From Pseudoleptotrichia goodfellowii (GTDB taxonomy: Bacteria; Fusobacteriota; Fusobacteriia; Fusobacteriales; Leptotrichiaceae): a stretch of 64,000 nucleotides of DNA. The stretch covers positions 2,167,568 through 2,231,567 of the forward strand of contig NZ_AP019822.1 in NCBI RefSeq assembly GCF_007990505.1, in the 5' to 3' direction. Under the pieces are notes generated by a model. It ran no database searches, was not told the origin of the DNA, and worked only from the letters and a program-made list of their open reading frames with translations. The first letter of the stretch is position 1. Each line of letters starts with the position of its first letter. The translations under genes and the position numbers were made by a program. Shown here piece after piece: positions 54,684 through 64,000 of this stretch.

Positions 54684-55772
54684 TTATCTTAATTTCAACA
54701 TTACAAATGTCAATAAACATGCTATTATCGTTACTATCCAAAATCTTATTGTAACTTTCGTTTCAGGGATTCCGAGCATTTCAAAATGGTGATGTATCGG
54801 TGCCATTTTAAACACTCTTTTTTTAAATGTTTTAAAATGCCAAACCTGTATCATTACCGAAAATGCTTCAACTATAAATATAAATCCCGCTATAGGAAGC
54901 AATAATTCCTGTTTTAAGAATATCACTATTATTCCCAATATTCCTCCCAAAGTCAATGAACCTGTATCTCCCATAAATACCTGAGCAGGATAAAAGTTAA
55001 ACCATAAAAATCCTATTAACGCTCCTACGGCTGCTGCCAGATAAACTGTAATTTCCCCTGCTTCTTTTATGTGATATAAATTCAGGTATTTTGCATATTC
55101 ATAATGTCCTGTCAGATAAGTAATTATAAGTAATGTCACGCACACTATGATTATAGGTCCGCTTACCAGTCCGTCAAGCCCGTCGGTCAAATTTACCGCA
55201 TTGGATGAACCTATTATTACAAACATCATAAACACAAAGAAAAGTGCCGGTGTTATGTATAGAGAACTATTTTTTATAATGGGATTTACTATGGAAAAAT
55301 CCAATGTTTTATTTATTATTCCGTATTTGTAAATAAATGCAAAAGTCAATCCTGTTATTATAAGCTGTCCCAATATTTTTTTCTTTCCTGAAAGTCCGCT
55401 TTTATGTCTTGTCAGTTTCAAATAATCATCGTAAAATCCTATACATGTAAACAAAATAGTTATTATAAATAAAAATACAATAAATTTGTTCATAAAATTA
55501 CCGGAAATCAATGTAGCAAATAATATAGCTGCAATTATAAGTAATCCGCCCATTGTCGGAGTCCCCGATTTTGTCTGATGTGACTGCGGTCCGTCTTCTC
55601 TTGCCGTATCACCGTATTTTTTCTTTTTCAGCCATGCAATAAAAGGCTTTCCGAATATAAGCATAAACAAAAACGCTATTCCGAAAGCTATCGATGCCCT
55701 TATTGTTATCGACTTGAATATCCTCAGAACTCCCCAGTTTCTTATAAATAGATATTGTAATAAATATAACAT
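54684..55772 (-). CDS. mraY: MraY, phospho-MurNAc-pentapeptide transferase
   Basis: 362 residues, ten membrane helices. DGPQSHQTKSGTPTMGGLLI start region, GFYDDYLKLTRHKSGLSGKK with the catalytic Asp pair, NAVNLTDGLDGLVSG, and MAPIHHHFEMLGIPETKVTI. Makes lipid I. Between murF and murD. Confidence 0.96.
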   Translation of the reverse strand: MLYLLQYLFIRNWGVLRIFKSITIRASIAFGIAFLFMLIFGKPFIAWLKKKKYGDTAREDGPQSHQTKSGTPTMGGLLIIAAILFATLISGNFMNKFIVFLFIITILFTCIGFYDDYLKLTRHKSGLSGKKKILGQLIITGLTFAFIYKYGIINKTLDFSIVNPIIKNSSLYITPALFFVFMMFVIIGSSNAVNLTDGLDGLVSGPIIIVCVTLLIITYLTGHYEYAKYLNLYHIKEAGEITVYLAAAVGALIGFLWFNFYPAQVFMGDTGSLTLGGILGIIVIFLKQELLLPIAGFIFIVEAFSVMIQVWHFKTFKKRVFKMAPIHHHFEMLGIPETKVTIRFWIVTIIACLLTFVMLKLR

Positions 55773-55791
55773 TATTTGCTCCTTTTCAGTT

Positions 55792-57171
55792 TTATTCCAT
55801 TATTTCTTCCAGTTTCATTCCTCTGGATCCTTTAATCAGTATAACTTTTTCATCAGTAATTTCTTTCAATTTTTCTTTTATCTTATTTTTATCGGAAAAA
55901 TGTTCAACTTCTGAATTTTCATCACTGTTTTTTTCCTGAGATTCTTTTTTTACTCTGTCATACAGGCTCTTCATTCTTTCTCCGAATAAATAAAGCTTAT
56001 TCAACTTTATATTTCTGAGCGTTTCATAAATATCCGAATGAAGTTCAAGTTCATTTTCACCTAGCTCAAGCATATCCCCTAAAACAGCTATTTTCATCCT
56101 GTCATTATAAATCTCCGAAAATGTTTCAAGAGATTTTTTCATTGATGCGGGACTTGCATTGTAAGCGTCATTTATATAGATCGTATTTCCTTTTTCAGTT
56201 ATCTGAAACCTCATATCTGTAAGTTTTATATTTTTTACAGTTTCTTCAATATCTTTATCTTCTATTCCGAATTGTTTTGCGACAGCAATCGCCATCGTCA
56301 GATTTAATATGTTATGTTCACCTAAAATATTTGTTTTAAAAAGCTTTTTCTGAAATTTTTCATTTTCTTTTTCCGAATATTCCAAAGAAAAAGAACTTCC
56401 TTTTTCGTCAAAATTTATATTTCCGTAATAAAAATTGGACTTCTCAATATTTTTACTGTCTTTTCTCAAAACTTTTATTGTTTTCAAACTGCTTTCATTT
56501 ATATTTTTTAAATAATCGTCATCTCCGTTTATAATCAAAACTTCTTTTGTATAAGGCAGTAACTCTGTTTTTGCTTTAAAAACATTTTCTTTTGTGTGCA
56601 AAAATTCCAAATGAGATTCACCTATATTAGTAATAATACTTATATCAGGATTGGAAATCTTTCCTAAAAGCTCTATTTCTCCAAAACCGCTCATTCCCAT
56701 TTCCAAAATTATAAATTTATCATCTTTTTCCAGACGCAACAAAGTGAAGGGTAATCCTATATGATTGTTATAATTCCCTTCAGTTTTTTTCCCTTTATAT
56801 TTTGAAGATAAAAGCTGATAAGTGATATCTTTTACCGTAGTTTTACCGTTACTTCCCGTAATACCTATTACCTTTACATCTAAAGCTTCTCTCCATTTTT
56901 TAGCAAATTTCTGTAAAAATTCCACACTGTCATTTACAAAAAAAGTTTTATTTTTATATTCCTCTTTAATATCCGCATGGGCATTGTCATAAACTGCATA
57001 CGCTCCTTTTTCCAATGCCTCGTTAATATAATTATTTCCCCCTCTTATTGCAACAAACAAATCATTTTTTCCACATTCTTTGGAATTCATCGAAATTTTA
57101 TTAATATCTGTTAAATCGTTGTCTATATTTTCATTATCTATAATACTCCAAAATATCTCATTTTTATCCAT
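55792..57171 (-). CDS. murF: MurF, UDP-MurNAc-tripeptide-D-Ala-D-Ala ligase
   Basis: 459 residues. ATP loop VIGITGSNGKTTVKDITYQL, NYNNHIGLPFTLLRL, LEMGMSGFGEIELLGKI, and INDAYNASPASMKKSLETFS. Final cytoplasmic step of UDP-MurNAc-pentapeptide. Heads the mur/fts series in this window; murE is absent. Confidence 0.95.
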   Translation of the reverse strand: MDKNEIFWSIIDNENIDNDLTDINKISMNSKECGKNDLFVAIRGGNNYINEALEKGAYAVYDNAHADIKEEYKNKTFFVNDSVEFLQKFAKKWREALDVKVIGITGSNGKTTVKDITYQLLSSKYKGKKTEGNYNNHIGLPFTLLRLEKDDKFIILEMGMSGFGEIELLGKISNPDISIITNIGESHLEFLHTKENVFKAKTELLPYTKEVLIINGDDDYLKNINESSLKTIKVLRKDSKNIEKSNFYYGNINFDEKGSSFSLEYSEKENEKFQKKLFKTNILGEHNILNLTMAIAVAKQFGIEDKDIEETVKNIKLTDMRFQITEKGNTIYINDAYNASPASMKKSLETFSEIYNDRMKIAVLGDMLELGENELELHSDIYETLRNIKLNKLYLFGERMKSLYDRVKKESQEKNSDENSEVEHFSDKNKIKEKLKEITDEKVILIKGSRGMKLEEIME

Positions 57172-57214
57172 TAAACTATCTCCAATTTATATGTAGTCAG
57201 ATTATAAGATTATA

Positions 57215-57799
57215 TCACTTGCTAAAAGTTTTTTCAATACAATTTTCAATATAATCGGCAAAATCCGAAATATTATTTACTATTATCGAATCTAATCCCG
57301 ATTCTTTTACTTTTTCTTCATTTTTTTTTCCATATCCTGTTCTTACTAAAACTGTCTTTATGCCTAATTTATGAGCAGGTATTAAATCAGTAATTCTGTC
57401 ACCTATCATATATGAATTTTTTATATCGATATTAAATTCTTCAATGGCTTTCAGAAAATTTCCCGTTCCCGGTTTTCGACAGTCACAATTCTTTCTGTAA
57501 TTTCCTTTTCCTTCAGGATGATGAGGGCAAAAATATGTTTTCTCTATTTTTATACCTTTTTTGCATAAATCTTTCTCAATATATTTTTCCAATTTTAAAA
57601 AATCTTCTTCAGAATAATATCCTTGTCCTATTCCTGACTGATTTGTTATAACAGCAAACCTGTATCCCGAATCAGCCAACTTTTTAAGAGCTTCAATTAC
57701 TCCGCTCTCATATTCAAAATCTTTTATTTTATATAAATAGGACTTTTCAACATTAATTACCCCGTCCCTGTCAAGTAAAACAAACTTATTTTTTCCCAT
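57215..57799 (-). CDS. gmhB: GmhB-like D,D-heptose 1,7-bisphosphate phosphatase
   Basis: 194 residues, HAD phosphatase. Nucleophile motif LLDRDGVINVEKSYLYK, zinc loop CPHHPEGKGNYRKNCDCRKP, and MIGDRITDLIPAHKLGIKTV. Dephosphorylates heptose bisphosphate for ADP-heptose and LPS core, fitting a Gram-negative envelope. 43 bp upstream of murF. Confidence 0.9.
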   Translation of the reverse strand: MGKNKFVLLDRDGVINVEKSYLYKIKDFEYESGVIEALKKLADSGYRFAVITNQSGIGQGYYSEEDFLKLEKYIEKDLCKKGIKIEKTYFCPHHPEGKGNYRKNCDCRKPGTGNFLKAIEEFNIDIKNSYMIGDRITDLIPAHKLGIKTVLVRTGYGKKNEEKVKESGLDSIIVNNISDFADYIENCIEKTFSK

Positions 57800-57838
57800 A
57801 TAAAATTTTTATTGTCCTCCAAATATCTTTAATTTTTA

Positions 57839-58315
57839 TTATGAATCCTGTTCCATATTATCATCAGGGAAATATATATATTCCAGTAATTCGTCTTTTC
57901 TCATTCCTCTAATATTCATAGTAAAGAATATTTTATCTTCCAATACACTTAATGCACCGTAATACACATCCGGTTGACACTCATATTTCTCTTTCAGTAC
58001 AAACTTATTATTTCTTATGCTGAACTCAAATATTTTCTCATATTTCTCGTTCCTATAATGATAAAATTCAATGAAAGAATCATGAAAATACCACATCTTT
58101 TTATCAATATATTTAGCATTATTATCAAGTATTATCTCTTCTGAAAAATAAAGTTTATTATAATCAAGAGTCAATTCCACTGTTCCGATTCCCATATAAT
58201 TCCAATCCATGCATGAATTACTTAGACTTTGAGATTTGAAATAAAGTTTTTTTACATTCTTCATCATCTTAAAAATCGACATAATACCCATATCAATTTT
58301 AATATTTTCTTGCAT
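57839..58315 (-). CDS. Unknown protein
   Basis: 158 residues, not recognised. No signal peptide or membrane helix. Contains DWNYMGIGTVELTLDYNKL, MWYFHDSFIEFYHYRNEKYE and YGALSVLEDKIFFTMNIRGM; rich in aromatic residues, beta-strand-like. First gene of the mur transcript behind a good promoter. Confidence 0.6.
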   Translation of the reverse strand: MQENIKIDMGIMSIFKMMKNVKKLYFKSQSLSNSCMDWNYMGIGTVELTLDYNKLYFSEEIILDNNAKYIDKKMWYFHDSFIEFYHYRNEKYEKIFEFSIRNNKFVLKEKYECQPDVYYGALSVLEDKIFFTMNIRGMRKDELLEYIYFPDDNMEQDS

Positions 58316-58351
58316 AAACTCACCTTTAAATAAAATTTATTTTATCCGTAT

Positions 58352-58380
58352 AATATAAGTATACCAAAAAGAAAAGTCAA
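58352..58380 (-). promoter_or_regulatory. Promoter upstream of the gmhB/mur cluster
   Basis: Minus strand TTGACT (58375-58380), 17-bp spacer, TATATT (58352-58357), between the 5S terminator and the first gene. Confidence 0.6.
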
Positions 58381-58396
58381 AATAAAGAAAAAAATT

Positions 58397-58428
58397 AAAA
58401 AAAGAGTCTTCCCAGTAAAAGAAAACTC
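58397..58428 (-). terminator. rRNA operon terminator
   Basis: Minus strand GAGTTTTC/GAAGACTC stem (one G-U) followed by seven T, 20 bp after the 5S gene. No tRNA genes follow. Confidence 0.8.
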
Positions 58429-58445
58429 ATTCAAGTAATAAAAAA

Positions 58446-58561
58446 GTTTGGCGATTACCGATTTTCCCTAGAAGTAAATCTAAGTATTTTAGGCGTAAAC
58501 AGACTTAACTGCCGGGTTCGAAATGTAACCGGGTGTATCCCTGTTGCTAAGATCACCAAAC
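58446..58561 (-). rRNA. rrf: 5S ribosomal RNA
   Basis: About 116 nt. Minus strand starts GTTTGGTGATCTTAGCAACA-like, includes the conserved CACCCGGTTACATTTCGAAC and CCGGCAGTTAAG segments, and ends pairing with the 5' side (TTTGGTGAT/ATCGCCAAAC). Ends are estimates within a few bases. Confidence 0.93.
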
Positions 58562-58609
58562 TGAATATAAAGACAATGAGAAATAAATAGTAGTAGTAAA
58601 AGAAGTTAA

Positions 58610-61530
<2,921 letters not shown>

Positions 61531-61623
61531 ATTGTAACTCTTTTACCTACTATTCATTTCTCATTGTCCTTTTTAGACTTTATTTAAACACAAGAAGAAG
61601 AAAGATGTTTTCTTTTCTCCTTA
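61531..61623 (-). other. 16S-23S spacer without tRNA
   Basis: About 90-110 bp, AT-rich. No cloverleaf can be fitted; contains only sequences likely to pair in the pre-rRNA processing stems. Confidence 0.75.
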
Positions 61624-63139
<1,516 letters not shown>

Positions 63140-63250
63140 TATCTCTATATTTCCTTTATTTCACCATTATTTCATCTTTTCACATCTTTGCTTCTTCTTC
63201 TCATGTTTTCATTGTCCTCGCCAACTACACTCCCGTAATTGACAAAAATT

Positions 63251-63279
63251 ATATTACCAAATTTATTACCCTTTGTCAA
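63251..63279 (-). promoter_or_regulatory. rRNA operon promoter
   Basis: Minus strand TTGACA (63274-63279), 17-bp spacer, TAATAT (63251-63256), about 110 bp before mature 16S. No second promoter was obvious in the AT-rich region upstream. Confidence 0.75.
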
Positions 63280-63475
63280 GCGGTTTTTTTACTTTTTTTA
63301 TTTTTATTTTGTTTTTTCTTTCTATAACCTTTGTTTTAAAAGGCTTTGGTATACTTAATTTTTTTTGATTTTTATTTCTCATCGTGTTTAAAAAACAGCA
63401 GTTTCTTTGTTAAAAATTATAAAAATCTTATATTTTACATATAATATTTTTCGTATTGTAATTATCTCTAATAAA

Positions 63476-63517
63476 ATTCTCCCGCCAAGTGCAATTTATA
63501 TGCAAGTGCGGGAGAAT
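63476..63517 (-). terminator. Terminator of the alpha/beta hydrolase gene
   Basis: Arms ATTCTCCCGC and GCGGGAGAAT with inner TGCA/TGCA, followed on the minus strand by TTTTATT; 12 bp after the stop codon. Also insulates the rRNA promoter. Confidence 0.8.
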
Positions 63518-63528
63518 AATCTCATTTA

Positions 63529-64000
63529 TTATTTATTCTTTTTTTGTTTAAACAGCCAGTCTCTTATTCCTTCTATATTATAAGCCGTTTTCCATGTTGC
63601 CATATGCTCAGACCCCGGATTTCCTGCCTGTAATGCCGGCAACGTCCCTTTTTCAAGAGTTGTATATTTTATATTTGCTTTAGGATTTTCGGCTAATACT
63701 TTTGAAACTCCTTCTTTAAACTGCTCTGCTGTATAATCTCCTCTCCATGCATCTTTTGCCACTATTCCTCCATTTTGAGCTAATACCTCAACAATTGCAT
63801 TCCATCCCGGGAAGGCTTTTGAATCTCCTGTGGAAACTACTGTCCACATATTATTTTTAGCCATCGGAGCAGTTAAACTTGCACCCCATTGACAGGCTAC
63901 AAAATATGATCCTGCAAACAAATCGGGATATTTAAAGTTCATTACTATGGACATCATTCCCCCCATTGATTGACCTGTCGTATAAAGTCTGTTCGTATCG
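63529..64000 (-). CDS. Alpha/beta hydrolase, PHB-depolymerase/esterase-like, C-terminal part
   Basis: The 5' end is outside the window. In the visible 156 codons the frame enters as DTNRLYTTGQSMGGMMSIVM, containing the nucleophile elbow G-Q-S-M-G, continues with VVSTGDSKAFPGWNAIVEVL (acid residue region) and GSEHMATWKTAYNIEGIRDW with the catalytic His, ending WLFKQKKNK. Pattern fits PHB depolymerase-family esterases, often secreted; a signal peptide would lie outside. Substrate unknown. Confidence 0.8.
   Translation of the reverse strand, partial: DTNRLYTTGQSMGGMMSIVMNFKYPDLFAGSYFVACQWGASLTAPMAKNNMWTVVSTGDSKAFPGWNAIVEVLAQNGGIVAKDAWRGDYTAEQFKEGVSKVLAENPKANIKYTTLEKGTLPALQAGNPGSEHMATWKTAYNIEGIRDWLFKQKKNK

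Noticed and set aside
61531-61623. Spacer tRNA (Ile/Ala) between 16S and 23S
   Set aside because: No cloverleaf or GTTCGAAT-like T arm could be found.

Overview
The window comes from a low-GC, Gram-negative anaerobe. The gene content (anaerobic cobalamin synthesis, heptose-phosphate phosphatase, many lipoproteins), the codon use and the look of the 16S gene suggest Fusobacteriota, most likely Leptotrichiaceae (Leptotrichia-like). This is from recall; no search was run. Almost everything is on the minus strand, so transcription runs from high to low coordinates.

Layout from left to right. (1) 1-18.2 kb: an anaerobic vitamin B12 locus. In transcription order it holds cbiK fused to PspC, an AdoCbl riboswitch, cbiM (broken), cbiN, cbiQ, cbiO, cbiA, cbiC, cbiD, cbiE, a DUF488 gene and a Nudix gene, then after a small toxin locus cbiT, cbiL, cbiF, cbiG, cbiH. 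An AfuABC-type ABC importer follows, overlapping the first codons of cobU at the left edge. cbiJ, cbiB and cbiP are not in the window. (2) 18.4-33.8 kb: the fused str-S10-spc ribosomal block (rpsL, rpsG, fusA, tuf, rpsJ through rplO, secY). tuf carries two frameshifts; L15 and L24 carry internal insertions. (3) 34-46 kb: an accessory stretch. It holds a decayed acyl-activating cluster with an intact acyl-carrier-protein/pyrophosphatase fusion, two paralogous unknown membrane proteins (one frameshifted), an ABC-F ATPase, lipoproteins, a DMT exporter, a DUF4160/DUF2442 pair and a YeiH family protein. (4) 45.8-58.3 kb: rpsF-ssb-rpsR and the division/cell-wall cluster murF-mraY-murD-ftsW-murG-murC-murB-ftsQ-ftsZ, with no ftsA. 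(5) 58.4-63.3 kb: an rRNA operon 16S-23S-5S without spacer tRNAs. (6) The right edge: the C-terminal part of an alpha/beta hydrolase.

Most notable: a compact convergent locus at 8.24-8.51 kb with the full architecture of a type I toxin-antitoxin module of the Fst/par kind, sitting inside the cobalamin locus; a cobaltochelatase-PspC fusion with an internal ribosome binding site and a structured, unidentified leader RNA; a 73-bp insertion bounded by 35-bp direct repeats that breaks the cobalt importer gene cbiM and could be reversible; and an ACP-pyrophosphatase fusion downstream of a remnant of an AMP-forming ligase. Several other frame breaks (tuf twice, the 35.2-36.2 kb gene) fall in homopolymer runs and may be sequencing errors.
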